This document shows, in pieces, positions 41,407 to 50,280 of a stretch of 53,715 nt of DNA. Where the stretch lies: the NCBI GenBank assembly GCA_913778765.1, contig CAJYXO010000158.1, positions 1 to 53,715 on the forward strand. The letters run 5' to 3'. A program made the translations under genes and the position numbers. This DNA is from an uncultured Massilia sp. (GTDB taxonomy: Bacteria; Pseudomonadota; Gammaproteobacteria; Burkholderiales; Burkholderiaceae_D). Positions within the stretch are counted from its first letter, which is position 1. Each line of letters starts with the position of its first letter. The notes beneath the pieces are model-generated. The model saw only the letters and a program-made list of their open reading frames with translations, was not told the DNA's origin and did not search any database.

Positions 41407-42462
41407 TCAGACGTCGGTATCGCCGCGCATCATCTTGGCGCGGCGCACTGGGTCGTAGTACAGCTCGGTCATTCGCGTCCGCGAAAATTGCGCAACCACG
41501 TCGATCGACGTGCTCACCAGGCGATAGATGTGGCTCCATTCCAAGGAGACGCCGACCTCACTCTGTTTAATCAGCGTGGCGACCCGGCTGTGCGCGGCGA
41601 GCGGGCTATTCGCATGCGTCGTGGTCAGCGAACCCGGATGGTCCGTGTTCAGCGCCGAGATGTAGTCAAAGGCGGCGTCGTCCCGCAGCTCGGTAAGAAA
41701 GATCCGGTCGGGCTTCATACGCATGCAGGATTTCAGCGCGTCCCTTGGTGTGACGAAGTCGCCGTAAAACAGGTGCACTTTGTTGTCGTGCAGTGGCAAG
41801 CTCAGTTCGTGTACGTCCTCGATCGTGATGATCCGGGTATCGGCCGGCACCAGGTCACTGAGCGCTTTCATGAAAGTCGTCTTGCCGCTGCCGGTGCCGC
41901 CCGAAATGCAGACGTTCACTTTGTTGTCGATGCACAGCTGGAAGAAGCGCTTCATGTCGCGCTCTTCCTTGGCGGCGAGAAGTTCCAGCTCGAATTCCTG
42001 GAGGTGTACACCAAGCGGGATCTGCTTGAAGACAGAAACGTCCTTGAAGTCGGCCAGGCGGCCGGTTTCAATATACTCGTTAATGGAATACCGATCGCCA
42101 CCACCGAGCCGGAACGCGAGCGCTACGGTTCCTTCCGGGCAGGCTGGCGGGATCACCAGCTGGCCGCGCTGCCCGTCCGGCAGGCGGATCGACTTGATGG
42201 GCGAGCGGATGTCGAGGGCGGTCCCGCCGTGGAAGATCGAAGCCGCGTTGGCCAGCTCGCGCATCAGCTGCAGCGTGCATTGCGGGACATCGTGCCGCGT
42301 CCTCCCGGCCGAGGATTCGGTGAAGATGATGCCTGGTTCGTTTATCTCGACGTCTGTCAGCCCGGGGTGATCGAGGAACTGTTGAATCCCGGCCTGCTTC
42401 AGCTTTTCGCGCACCGTGACGCTTTTGTCGTATGGCGCGACATTAGTACCGAGCGAGCTCAT
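41407..42462 (-). CDS. virB11: VirB11 secretion ATPase
   Basis: 351 aa. N-terminal domain (1-150) followed by the RecA-like ATPase with Walker A GGTGSGKTT (188-196), an Asp box TRIITIEDVHEL, Walker B-like IFLTELRDDAA and His box TTTHANS. VirB11 hexamers act at the cytoplasmic face in pilus assembly and substrate transfer. Strong ribosome site (GGGAGGGTCT) before ATG 42462. The start overlaps the virB10 stop by 20 nt. The dispersed palindrome occurs inside the coding sequence at 41471-41488. Confidence 0.93.
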   Translation of the reverse strand: MSSLGTNVAPYDKSVTVREKLKQAGIQQFLDHPGLTDVEINEPGIIFTESSAGRTRHDVPQCTLQLMRELANAASIFHGGTALDIRSPIKSIRLPDGQRGQLVIPPACPEGTVALAFRLGGGDRYSINEYIETGRLADFKDVSVFKQIPLGVHLQEFELELLAAKEERDMKRFFQLCIDNKVNVCISGGTGSGKTTFMKALSDLVPADTRIITIEDVHELSLPLHDNKVHLFYGDFVTPRDALKSCMRMKPDRIFLTELRDDAAFDYISALNTDHPGSLTTTHANSPLAAHSRVATLIKQSEVGVSLEWSHIYRLVSTSIDVVAQFSRTRMTELYYDPVRRAKMMRGDTDV

Positions 42463-43738
42463 AGACCCTCCCGAAGTCGATATCTCGCGCTACGAAGATG
42501 TTGATGGCCTCACCCTGGAGGCTATAGCCGGTCGGCGGAATGTTGATCGTCTTGTCGAGCGCACGGCTGGCCAGATCCTGGCCGGCATTCGCAGTGGTAG
42601 TCAGGCGGATTGTTCCTCCGGCGTCGGCAGCTGCGTTCGCGGCGGCTTGGCCAAGGTCACTGATCAGGCTGAGCATGATGGCCGAGCCGAAGCGCTTGCG
42701 CCAATGCTCATCGACGTATACCGGCAGTCCCGATGCGCCGAGGGTGTCGGTCGCGAGTGAATCGATGTCGATAATGACACCTCGAGGTGTGACGATGCGG
42801 CTCCAGGTGACCGGCAGCATTTCCTGGCCGAGCTGCAGGGGCTGCAGGCGTTCTCCCGTTACTTCACTGCCGCGCTCGACGAGCAGGGCGGCGCCGTTGG
42901 CGGAGTAGACATCTTTCGACACGATGCACGACGCTTGGCCGGGATTGGTACTGACGATCAGCGTACGTTGTCCACACGGGATCATCGTGCCGGCCAACAT
43001 CATCAAATCGAGATTGCGAATGCGGGATGCCGCCGTCAACTTCAGTTTGGTCGCCTTGGTCGCTTGCTCCAAGGCGCTCTGGTTGCCTTCCGCGCGAAGA
43101 GGCAGACCAGGTCCAGGAACCGGAACCCGCTCGCCAGCTTGCCCGGGGTGCGCGCCCAGCTGGCCCTCGCCTCCCGCCGATACCAGGACATCGCCGGAAA
43201 GGCGGCGCTGCCGCGGCGTCTCCACCGGCGCCTTTTGCTGATATTGGCCGCCATACGGCTGTTGGCCTTGATTCCCCGAGCCAGGGCCATACTGTCGAGG
43301 TCCGCCGGCGCCGTCCGCACCGCCCCCCATTTTCGCGGACGCGAAACCCGGTGCGCCTGGTGCGCCACCAGCCGGTACGGCTGCGATTGCGCCGGAGGGC
43401 GGCGGCAATTGGTCGACCTGAGGCTGGTTCGCCGCGTCCTCGGCCTTGATACGCTTCTTGGCCGCCTCCAGGTTCAGACCTGTCGGCTCGCTTTCACGAA
43501 CGGCGCTTTGTTGCTTGGCCTTGTCCGCCTTCTCCTGCAAGCTGCGATCCTTGAGGCGTTGCATGAAGATGGCGAGGCCGACGGCCGTCAGGACCACCGC
43601 AAGTAGGATGGCAAAAGTAATGATCAGGCGCCGGATGCTGTTCTTCTTTTTTTTGACTTGCAGCTTCGGGATGTCGCGGTCAATCTTCCCGTCCTGCGGC
43701 TCGGCCCCGTTGGTCGAAGCGGCGTTGATGGTATTCAT
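42443..43738 (-). CDS. virB10: VirB10/TrbI channel scaffold protein
   Basis: 431 aa. A cytoplasmic start, one membrane helix (about 37-55), a proline- and glycine-rich periplasmic linker (about 100-190), and a C-terminal beta-barrel domain with TKLKLTAASRIRNLDLMMLAGTMIPCG and SGLPVYVDEHWRKRFGSA. VirB10 spans both membranes and forms the core with VirB7 and VirB9. GGAGG lies before ATG 43738; it overlaps virB9 by 4 nt (ATGA). The palindrome TTTTCGCGGACGCGAAA lies within the linker-coding part (43330-43346). Confidence 0.93.
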   Translation of the reverse strand: MNTINAASTNGAEPQDGKIDRDIPKLQVKKKKNSIRRLIITFAILLAVVLTAVGLAIFMQRLKDRSLQEKADKAKQQSAVRESEPTGLNLEAAKKRIKAEDAANQPQVDQLPPPSGAIAAVPAGGAPGAPGFASAKMGGGADGAGGPRQYGPGSGNQGQQPYGGQYQQKAPVETPRQRRLSGDVLVSAGGEGQLGAHPGQAGERVPVPGPGLPLRAEGNQSALEQATKATKLKLTAASRIRNLDLMMLAGTMIPCGQRTLIVSTNPGQASCIVSKDVYSANGAALLVERGSEVTGERLQPLQLGQEMLPVTWSRIVTPRGVIIDIDSLATDTLGASGLPVYVDEHWRKRFGSAIMLSLISDLGQAAANAAADAGGTIRLTTTANAGQDLASRALDKTINIPPTGYSLQGEAINIFVARDIDFGRVYELARY

Positions 43739-44589
43739 TGGGCCTCCTTATCCATGCGAACAGTGCGCGGCAGCGTGCTACCAGTCAGATTCAGTGCACC
43801 ATTGGGATTCCAGCCGTCATTGCGAATCGCCATGACTTCCTTGCCATACCGGAGGACAAAGTTCGCGGCAGTTTCGTGAATGACCATCGTTCCGGTGTCC
43901 GGGTCCATGTGGAAGTTCAGCAGAGCTTCCCGACCGTCCGGTAGCAGTTTGTAGACCAGCGGCATTTCGCGGGTCGAGTCAAACCGGAAATATGTAAAGC
44001 GGCCATCGTCCTCGACGTGGCTGGGTGACAGCGACTCGTCGCCACGCTTCATGTACCTGTCGTTGCGCACCTTGGTGGTGCCGTCCTTGCCGGCGATCTT
44101 CTCCAGGCGCTGGGCCACGGCGTCTTGCCGTGCGGCCTCGGCCTTGGCCAGCTTGACCTTCGTGTCGGGATAGGTGAAGCGCACGATCAGCGTCGGTTGG
44201 ACCTTCGACCCCTTCACGAGCGACCGGATCTCGAACGCGTAAGTGCGCTTGTTCGTCACCACAAGCACCGTGGTGTCCGGCTTGGCGGCCTTGGGCTTGA
44301 GCATGATGTTGCTGCCCCTCGGGCCAACGGACCAAGCCTTGGCGTCACCCATACCAATCATGCCTTCCGCCGTGTCGACGATCCTCTCATCGTCCTCAAA
44401 CTGGATCAGCGTCGGGTTGCCGATCTCCGTATAGATCGGTACGACACGGTTGGGATCATATTGCTCGATACGGATACGTGGGTCGACGCTGCCTGGCACA
44501 CGCGCGTCGAAGCTCGCCGCGGTTGCGGCCGAGTAGGTCAGCGCGCAGGCGATCGCGCCGAACGCGGCTTTCTTCACGGTTGCTTTCAT
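43735..44589 (-). CDS. virB9: VirB9 outer-core protein
   Basis: 284 aa with a signal peptide ending SAATAAS. The mature start DARVPGSVDPRIRIEQYDPNRVV and the later LVVTNKRTYAFEIRS and DGRFTYFRFDSTREMPLVY segments are conserved in the VirB9/CagX family. It builds the outer-membrane ring with VirB7 and VirB10. Overlaps with virB10 (4 nt) and virB8 (4 nt) show a tightly coupled operon. Confidence 0.93.
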   Translation of the reverse strand: MKATVKKAAFGAIACALTYSAATAASFDARVPGSVDPRIRIEQYDPNRVVPIYTEIGNPTLIQFEDDERIVDTAEGMIGMGDAKAWSVGPRGSNIMLKPKAAKPDTTVLVVTNKRTYAFEIRSLVKGSKVQPTLIVRFTYPDTKVKLAKAEAARQDAVAQRLEKIAGKDGTTKVRNDRYMKRGDESLSPSHVEDDGRFTYFRFDSTREMPLVYKLLPDGREALLNFHMDPDTGTMVIHETAANFVLRYGKEVMAIRNDGWNPNGALNLTGSTLPRTVRMDKEAQ

Positions 44590-45368
44590 TGGCCGGCCTC
44601 CCCACCCTTGGCCGTGGCCATGTCCTTCGTAATATCGGAGGCCACGTTGTAGCTGGCGGCCTTGAAGCCGGCCGCGTTGTAGCCTCGGGCCTTGTCATCC
44701 ATGGGCACGTTGTCGTAGCCATAGGCGATCGTGGCGACGTAGTACTTGGTCGCCGGCGCCTTGTCGCCTGTGAGCGAAATCACCCTCTTGGAGAAGGAAA
44801 CGAGTGCCGTCTTGCCGATCCACGATACCGTTCCAGCCTTGGCGACGACACGGTACTTGTCGCGCAACACATTGACGGGCGCAGCCTGATTATGTTCGTC
44901 GTTCTGAGCCCGGTAGATCGTCGCTTCCCGAGGCGACGACATCGCCAGCGTGGCGTCGAACGTGTCCTGGATCGTCTCCCAATCGTAGGACTCGCGCAGC
45001 TCCACATAGCGACGCAGGTTATACAGATCGGTCGCTTGGCCATACGTGATCTTGGCATCCGACAAGGTCTTGAGTACGCGCACGTCGCCGGTTTCGGCCA
45101 CCTGGAGGACGGCCGGCGGATTTGGCTTATTGTTGTGTACGACGATGCCCGACGTGACAATGGTTATCACCGTCACCGCCAGGGCGGCGCCGGCGACGTA
45201 CCAGGCAATTTTCGTGTGCTTTTTCGCGTCCTCGGTCCGATCACGCTCATACTTCATGGCCTGGTCGAGATACCAAGCCGCCGCTTGCTCATGCCATGCC
45301 GTACCCTGTTCTTGGCCGGGTGCGGGGTTGGAGACTTGCACTGCCGGCGCATGTTTTTCCATTAACAT
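44586..45368 (-). CDS. virB8: VirB8 inner-membrane assembly protein
   Basis: 260 aa. A short cytoplasmic region with AWHEQAAAWYLDQAMKYERDR, one membrane helix (about 52-75), and a periplasmic NTF2-like domain containing LYNLRRYVELRESYDWETIQDTFD, typical of VirB8. Its ribosome site (AAGGAG) lies in the last codons of virB7, 3 bp upstream, so the two are coupled. It nucleates assembly and contacts VirB9 and VirB10. Confidence 0.92.
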   Translation of the reverse strand: MLMEKHAPAVQVSNPAPGQEQGTAWHEQAAAWYLDQAMKYERDRTEDAKKHTKIAWYVAGAALAVTVITIVTSGIVVHNNKPNPPAVLQVAETGDVRVLKTLSDAKITYGQATDLYNLRRYVELRESYDWETIQDTFDATLAMSSPREATIYRAQNDEHNQAAPVNVLRDKYRVVAKAGTVSWIGKTALVSFSKRVISLTGDKAPATKYYVATIAYGYDNVPMDDKARGYNAAGFKAASYNVASDITKDMATAKGGEAGQ

Positions 45369-45371
45369 GAT

Positions 45372-45497
45372 TCACTCCTTCGCCGGTAAGGGCTGGTTGA
45401 CCGGCTTCCACTCACCGGTAGGCTGGGTTGCTTTCGGGGGCGTGCTGCAGCCGACCAGGAGTACGGCGCACGCGAGTTGAAGAATCAGCTTTTTCAT
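45372..45497 (-). CDS. virB7: VirB7-like lipoprotein (41 aa)
   Basis: A short gene between virB6 and virB8. MKKLILQLACAVLLVGCSTPP has a basic start, a hydrophobic core and the lipobox LVGC (lipidated C17); 24 mature residues with prolines follow (VNQPLPAKE at the end). Size, lipobox and position are those of VirB7, which anchors the outer-membrane ring through VirB9. ATG 45497 has a GAGGA-type site at 5-9 nt. Confidence 0.85.
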   Translation of the reverse strand: MKKLILQLACAVLLVGCSTPPKATQPTGEWKPVNQPLPAKE

Positions 45498-45513
45498 GGT
45501 GTCCTCATCGTGC

Positions 45514-46461
45514 TCAACTTTTTTGTTCGGGGGCGAGCGATCCGCCCTGTGAAGTTTGGCTACCGCCCGTAGGGCTCAATGTGTTGTTGCCGGTCTTTGT
45601 TCCCTTCTCGACCTCAGGGCTCCTTCCTCGACCAATGCCACGGAATTTGCCAACCATGCTGGAGATGCCTACACCGCCTGCGAGCGCGGAAGCCAGGCTT
45701 GGCAGGTTTAGCGATACGAAAACCATGACTGCGCAGATCAGGCTCACTTTCATGACGGACGAGATCGAGAGCTCGCTCGGAACCACGCTGTTGACCATCG
45801 TGATTTCCAGCTGCGCGGCGAAGCTGAATAACATCACCAGGAAGGCGTAGTTCAGGCATTGGCCGGTCCAGTTCTTGAAGAGGTCGCGCGTTGCCGGGAA
45901 TAGCGCGGCGACGATGAACAGCGGCCCGATCGCCACCAGGATGCCAAGGGCCACCTTGGCCAACACGATGTAGGCGATCGCGATCACCATGAACAGGCCC
46001 GCCAGCACCCCGATCAGTAGGATGGCCAGCGCTGCGAAAATGCTTTCCTTGACGCCGCTGGCGTCGTTGTAGAGCTTGATGAACGCATCGACAAAGCCGT
46101 TCGTCATCTGGTCGAGCGCCGATGCCGAGTTGTATTGAGGACCGACCACGCCCGCCAGGTCGTCACCAAGACCGTTGATGACAGGGACTACATACGTGGT
46201 GTACATATCGATGTGCATGCCGAATACGATGATGGCCCCCCACCCGATCATGCGGGATAGGAAGTCCATCACCGGCTCGTCGTTGTCCTCGCCCCTGAGG
46301 TAGGAAAACAGGATCAGTGTCACGTAGAGGGTGAAGCACGCGCTGACGAGGGGGCTGATCAACGCGATCATGTTGGCGGTGCCGTTCGACAGCGTACCTA
46401 CGACCGTCTGATCGAAAAACTTGTAAATCTCACTAAAGGGTGTGATAGCTGGCGTAGGCAT
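45514..46461 (-). CDS. virB6: VirB6/TrbL polytopic membrane protein
   Basis: 315 aa with about six membrane segments, and the conserved central block VALGILVAIGPLFIVAALFPATRDLFKNWTGQCLNYA of VirB6 proteins. The C-terminal 40 residues are polar and disordered. It forms part of the inner-membrane channel. It lies 52 bp after virB5; the ribosome site at ATG 46461 is weak. Confidence 0.92.
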   Translation of the reverse strand: MPTPAITPFSEIYKFFDQTVVGTLSNGTANMIALISPLVSACFTLYVTLILFSYLRGEDNDEPVMDFLSRMIGWGAIIVFGMHIDMYTTYVVPVINGLGDDLAGVVGPQYNSASALDQMTNGFVDAFIKLYNDASGVKESIFAALAILLIGVLAGLFMVIAIAYIVLAKVALGILVAIGPLFIVAALFPATRDLFKNWTGQCLNYAFLVMLFSFAAQLEITMVNSVVPSELSISSVMKVSLICAVMVFVSLNLPSLASALAGGVGISSMVGKFRGIGRGRSPEVEKGTKTGNNTLSPTGGSQTSQGGSLAPEQKS

Positions 46462-46513
46462 AAGACATTTGGAGCCACGGCCCCAACCTCCATGTGGTTA
46501 TGTCGACCGAGGC

Positions 46514-47173
46514 TTAGCGCGCAAACTTGTCGGCGAACTCGCGCGAACGCTGCTCGGCGGCCAATTGCATTTCCGCCTGCTGCAACTGCATGGCCAGGTT
46601 GAGCCGGACTTGTTCGTTCTGAATGAGGGCGTTTTCCGCCGCCATCCGGTTTTGCAGGTCGGCGGCCGCCTTCATGTCGCCGGTCGCATCGGCCTGCTGC
46701 ATGAGCGCGTTGATGTTCTGCACGCGCGCCAAGCTGGCGTCGTAGGCCTGCATCGTTATCGCCTTATTGGCGGCCAGGACGTCCAGCTGCCGTTTGCGGC
46801 CTCCGGTCGCATTCGGGTCGAAACCCTCGGCCGAGTAGATGGAAGTCGCCCGACTGCTCACGCCTTGGAGCTGGCCGTGCCGCACCTGGTCGTAGATACT
46901 GGCCCACTGATCCGGCAGGTAGGTCCGCAGCGCCGGATTGTTAAGGATCTGGCCGAGCCCACGTGAGCCGGTCATGGAGTCGTACTGATTCTTCAGGTGC
47001 GTGATTTGCTGGACCATCTGTTCGTACTGCTTGGCCCACTGGGCCATCGTCTGCACCTGGTTGATCATCGCCGGGACGTCCGAATTCACGTTGACCGTCC
47101 ATTGCGCGTACACGACGGGCGAGGCGGCCGCACCAGCGATTGCCGCAAGTGCAAGTACTTTCAGCTGTTTCAT
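46514..47173 (-). CDS. virB5: VirB5 minor pilus protein
   Basis: 219 aa; GGAG before ATG 47173. Signal peptide ends VVYA, mature start QWTVNVNSD. The body is almost fully helical with the family pattern QWAKQYEQMVQQITHLKNQYDSMTG and a C-terminal AMQLQQAEMQLAAEQRSREFADKF. VirB5 sits at the pilus tip. The 51-bp gap to virB4 on the far side is mostly taken by a palindrome (47194-47213). Confidence 0.88.
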   Translation of the reverse strand: MKQLKVLALAAIAGAAASPVVYAQWTVNVNSDVPAMINQVQTMAQWAKQYEQMVQQITHLKNQYDSMTGSRGLGQILNNPALRTYLPDQWASIYDQVRHGQLQGVSSRATSIYSAEGFDPNATGGRKRQLDVLAANKAITMQAYDASLARVQNINALMQQADATGDMKAAADLQNRMAAENALIQNEQVRLNLAMQLQQAEMQLAAEQRSREFADKFAR

Positions 47174-47193
47174 GTGAGACTCCGTTGGTTGAG

Positions 47194-47213
47194 TTTTTCG
47201 CGTCCGCGAAAAT
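47194..47213. repeat. Intergenic copy of the dispersed palindrome
   Basis: TTTTTCGCGTCCGCGAAAAT fills the short gap between virB4 and virB5. It is the best-preserved single copy; other copies are at 28278-28310, 41471-41488, 43330-43346, and degenerate ones near 29884, 38055 and 51005. It might form an RNA hairpin that changes the virB4-virB5 transcript ratio. Confidence 0.6.
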
Positions 47214-47224
47214 CCAGGCAGGGG

Positions 47225-49642
47225 TTAGTTGCTGGTTTGCGCTTGGCGGCGCTGCCGCTTGCCGCGTCGGCGCCGCTGAAACTCGGGCATCCACACTTCC
47301 GGATCGACACCGACTTCCTCCACCACCTCATTGAAGATCGCGACGTTTTCCGTATTGCTCGACAGGATAGAAATGGCATCGTCCATGCCGTAAAGATCAA
47401 GCTTGGCAAAGCAGCTTTGGTTGCCCTGTTTGATGAGGAACGTCCGGGAATCCACTTCCAACCCCTTGAGCTGGTCGAATTCCTTGCGCGTCATTCCGCA
47501 TCGCTCGTAGCTCTCGTATTCCGCTGATGGGTTCGGCAGGAAGATCTTGGTGATGGTCAGGTCGCGGATAGCGTCGAAGATCGGTGACTTGATTGCGTCC
47601 TCGGGCGACTGCGAAGCCATCACCAGGTACTCGTCGCGCTTGCGGCCCGTCTTGAGCACGTCGAACATCATCCCCGCCGTGGTCGGGTACATTGCCGGGA
47701 CGTGGAATTCTTCGACCACCGTGGCCAGGAGACCGCCGCTGCGCTGCATCAGCTTCTTCAAATGCAGGAGGTAGGCCAACACCGGTTCCGTGGGCTCATA
47801 GCCAGGCTTGAGGAAATCGGAGACATCGAAGCCGACCACCCGTTCAGCCGTGATGCCAATGTTGCTGCCCGATGCGTTGTCGAGCGCCCAGGCAAAGCGG
47901 CCGTTGGCCGCACGGCACCATTTGCCGAGGCGCGCGGCTAGGCAGTTGCCTCCGACGTTGGGGATGTTTTCGAGCAAGCGGCTGAACTGGCGATGCTGCA
48001 TGTCCAGGCCGAGCACGGCGTCGACGGCTACCTTAATCTGGCCCCCTTCCTCGGCGGTGATCTTACCCTTGTCGTCGCGACCGCACACCGTCACCAGCTC
48101 GTAGAGGAATTCCCGGGTTTCCGGGGTATCCGGCAGCTGGAAGGGCGCAAGGCCAGTCGGTTCGCCTTCCCGGACCGTGAGATACAGACCGGACAGGCCG
48201 GCGATGAAGAGTTTCAGGCCCTCGTCCTTGTCCAGCGCAAAGATCTTGGTGTCGAAGCGTTCGGTAAAGCCGATGATCGCCGTTTCAGTCGTCGTCTTGC
48301 CGGAGCCGGTCGTGCCTAGCAGCATCGTGTGACCGGCTAGCTTCTCGCCCTGGTTGTCCTCCCCCTCCTTCGAGTAGTGGAAGTTAAAGCTGTACAACGA
48401 GCCGGAAAGCGTCTGCAAGGGAATCACCGCTGACCCGTCACCAATGGGGTTGCCCGACGACTTGCCCGTCGAGTAGTTATGCAGCGAGAACGACGCAGCC
48501 AGATTCCGGCTCGCCTTCGGCATCGGCCGCGGAATCCACTTCGCACCAGGAACATGCGCAATGTAGGTGTATGGCGCCGAGGCGGTTGCCCTCATGAATC
48601 GCGTGCCGCATTGCGCAATAAAGCAGGTGGTGACGAGCGTGCCGTCCATGCCTGCCTGTTTCTCCGTGTCGCCGTAGACCGTCAGCGCGCCGTGATACTC
48701 GCCAAATGCCAGCTCGCCAGTGCTCAGATACGCCTCCGCCTGCTCCAGCTCCTGCAGCTGGTGGCCGGCCTTGTCACGCACAGACTTCAACTTGTTGGCC
48801 TGCGACGAGACAGTCTTCTTGGCCTCCAAGATGCCAAGGCACTTGAAACCTTGGGTAAAGATGAATTCGGCCGGCAGCTCCAGGATCTTGTCGAACATCC
48901 CGTTCACCGTACTATCCGGGAAGTCCTTCATGTCGTAGTGCACCGCAAAGCGCGTATGGGTTTCGGTCCGGATCTCTGTTACCTCGTAGCCGAAGTGGGG
49001 CCAGGCGTTAGGTACCAACTCATGCGCCGGCGTCGCCGTCACCGGCATCTCTTCCTCGACCCCATTGATCAAGGTCCCGAGGAACTTGTAGACATCCGAA
49101 AAGACGATGCCGTTGTGTTGATACGTCCCCAGGATTTCCGGGTCATAGCTCGAGAACGACTTTGCAAGCTGGTCGCCCAAGTCTTCCAGCTCCTTCACGC
49201 CTTCGGCCAAGTCGTCGTACTTCAACAGAACCGAGATATAAAACACGTTCTCGTAGTAGTTGCCGGTCGTGAAACGCTTCAGGTATTCCGAGGCGAACTG
49301 CCGCATAAATGCCGACTTGAAAGCGAACTTGCTGGTGAAGTTGATGCGGCGGCGCTGCAGCGTCGTCCAGAAGGCCAGCCGGTTGCCCTTCGACTTGGCT
49401 GCCGCTGCGATGACGCGGTTCCGCTGGTCAAAGCGTGTCGAGATCTCGCCCTCGGAAAGGGACTCGAATGCCATGCCAGACAACCGGATCACCAACAGCG
49501 CGCGGCCGTCTTGGTAGTTCACGACGCGAGGCGACACATGCCGGCCGATTTTAGGCAGCTTTTCCTCGACCGCCGGCTGGCCGGCCAGCTCCTGCTCACT
49601 GATGACCGGCCGCTTGGTCCTTGAAATAACGCTTGTAAACAT
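47225..49642 (-). CDS. virB4: VirB4 secretion ATPase
   Basis: 805 aa, full VirB4 length. N-terminal CagE/TrbE/VirB4 domain (to about 400), then Walker A LGTTGSGKTTTE near residue 440 and the Walker B region with VVEEFHVPAMYPT and a MASQSPEDAIKS motif. It is the main energy source of the inner-membrane complex. GGAGGAAGC before ATG 49642 supports this start, which gives a 47-nt overlap with the virB3 3' end. Confidence 0.93.
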   Translation of the reverse strand: MFTSVISRTKRPVISEQELAGQPAVEEKLPKIGRHVSPRVVNYQDGRALLVIRLSGMAFESLSEGEISTRFDQRNRVIAAAAKSKGNRLAFWTTLQRRRINFTSKFAFKSAFMRQFASEYLKRFTTGNYYENVFYISVLLKYDDLAEGVKELEDLGDQLAKSFSSYDPEILGTYQHNGIVFSDVYKFLGTLINGVEEEMPVTATPAHELVPNAWPHFGYEVTEIRTETHTRFAVHYDMKDFPDSTVNGMFDKILELPAEFIFTQGFKCLGILEAKKTVSSQANKLKSVRDKAGHQLQELEQAEAYLSTGELAFGEYHGALTVYGDTEKQAGMDGTLVTTCFIAQCGTRFMRATASAPYTYIAHVPGAKWIPRPMPKASRNLAASFSLHNYSTGKSSGNPIGDGSAVIPLQTLSGSLYSFNFHYSKEGEDNQGEKLAGHTMLLGTTGSGKTTTETAIIGFTERFDTKIFALDKDEGLKLFIAGLSGLYLTVREGEPTGLAPFQLPDTPETREFLYELVTVCGRDDKGKITAEEGGQIKVAVDAVLGLDMQHRQFSRLLENIPNVGGNCLAARLGKWCRAANGRFAWALDNASGSNIGITAERVVGFDVSDFLKPGYEPTEPVLAYLLHLKKLMQRSGGLLATVVEEFHVPAMYPTTAGMMFDVLKTGRKRDEYLVMASQSPEDAIKSPIFDAIRDLTITKIFLPNPSAEYESYERCGMTRKEFDQLKGLEVDSRTFLIKQGNQSCFAKLDLYGMDDAISILSSNTENVAIFNEVVEEVGVDPEVWMPEFQRRRRGKRQRRQAQTSN

Positions 49643-49967
49643 GCTTCCTCCGTCCGTACTTCATCGGCGCCAGGGTGTGGGTCCCACCGAAGTACTTGGC
49701 ATTTTGTTTTCCCAGCCAGCACTTGAACTCCAGCCAGGTTATGCGCAGTGCCTGGTCGTCGTCCTTGCAGGTGTCCCTGCAGTAGAAGAAGATCGGCACG
49801 CCGATCGCGGCCAGTAAAAGCCCTCCGGGGCCGAGGAATAGCGCCCCTAGCGTTCCGGCTACCAGACTAAGGAACGCGATCAAGATGGCCGCTACGAGAG
49901 GGACGCCCTTAAGCATGGCGACCCTCGCGAGAGCGTTGTAAGAGGGATATTTCGCTCTCTCTTCCAT
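49596..49967 (-). CDS. virB3: VirB3 inner-membrane protein
   Basis: 123 aa from ATG 49967 (MEERAKYPSYNALARVAM), 2 bp after the virB2 stop; the upstream in-frame extension is arginine-rich and runs antisense-like through virB2. Two close hydrophobic segments (about 20-60) and a C-terminal KYFGGTHTLAPMKYGRRK tail fit VirB3. It works together with VirB4, whose start it overlaps by 47 nt. Confidence 0.9.
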   Translation of the reverse strand: MEERAKYPSYNALARVAMLKGVPLVAAILIAFLSLVAGTLGALFLGPGGLLLAAIGVPIFFYCRDTCKDDDQALRITWLEFKCWLGKQNAKYFGGTHTLAPMKYGRRKHVYKRYFKDQAAGHQ

Positions 49968-49969
49968 GT

Positions 49970-50260
49970 TCAGCCATAGACCGCGTATGCCCAGGCCGCT
50001 AGCACCGGCACGCCGCCGACCACGGCGACCTTGCCGATCGCGTAGCCGAGGTCGATCCACTGGATTTTTTCGCCGGCGAGTTGCACGCACTTGAAGGTCA
50101 GATAGGAAACGGCGCAAACACCGATGAAGGCAAACAGCCAGGTGTTAAAGCTGGTGACTGCGGACGTACCAGAATTTAGGCCGCCTCCGGTTTGTGCCAG
50201 AGCCAGTGCCGGCGCGGCAGTGATGAGCGCAAACGTCAACAGAGAAAGAGGTTTTTTCAT
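49970..50260 (-). CDS. virB2: VirB2 major pilin
   Basis: 96 aa. A signal sequence (MKKPLSLLTFALITAAPALALAQ without a lipobox) precedes a mature part with two hydrophobic helices (about 38-60 and 72-95) separated by a short charged loop (GEKIQWID). This is the usual VirB2 layout; processed subunits form the pilus. It lies 20 bp after virB1. Confidence 0.9.
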   Translation of the reverse strand: MKKPLSLLTFALITAAPALALAQTGGGLNSGTSAVTSFNTWLFAFIGVCAVSYLTFKCVQLAGEKIQWIDLGYAIGKVAVVGGVPVLAAWAYAVYG

Positions 50261-50280
50261 GGCAATACCTATAAGGGAAG

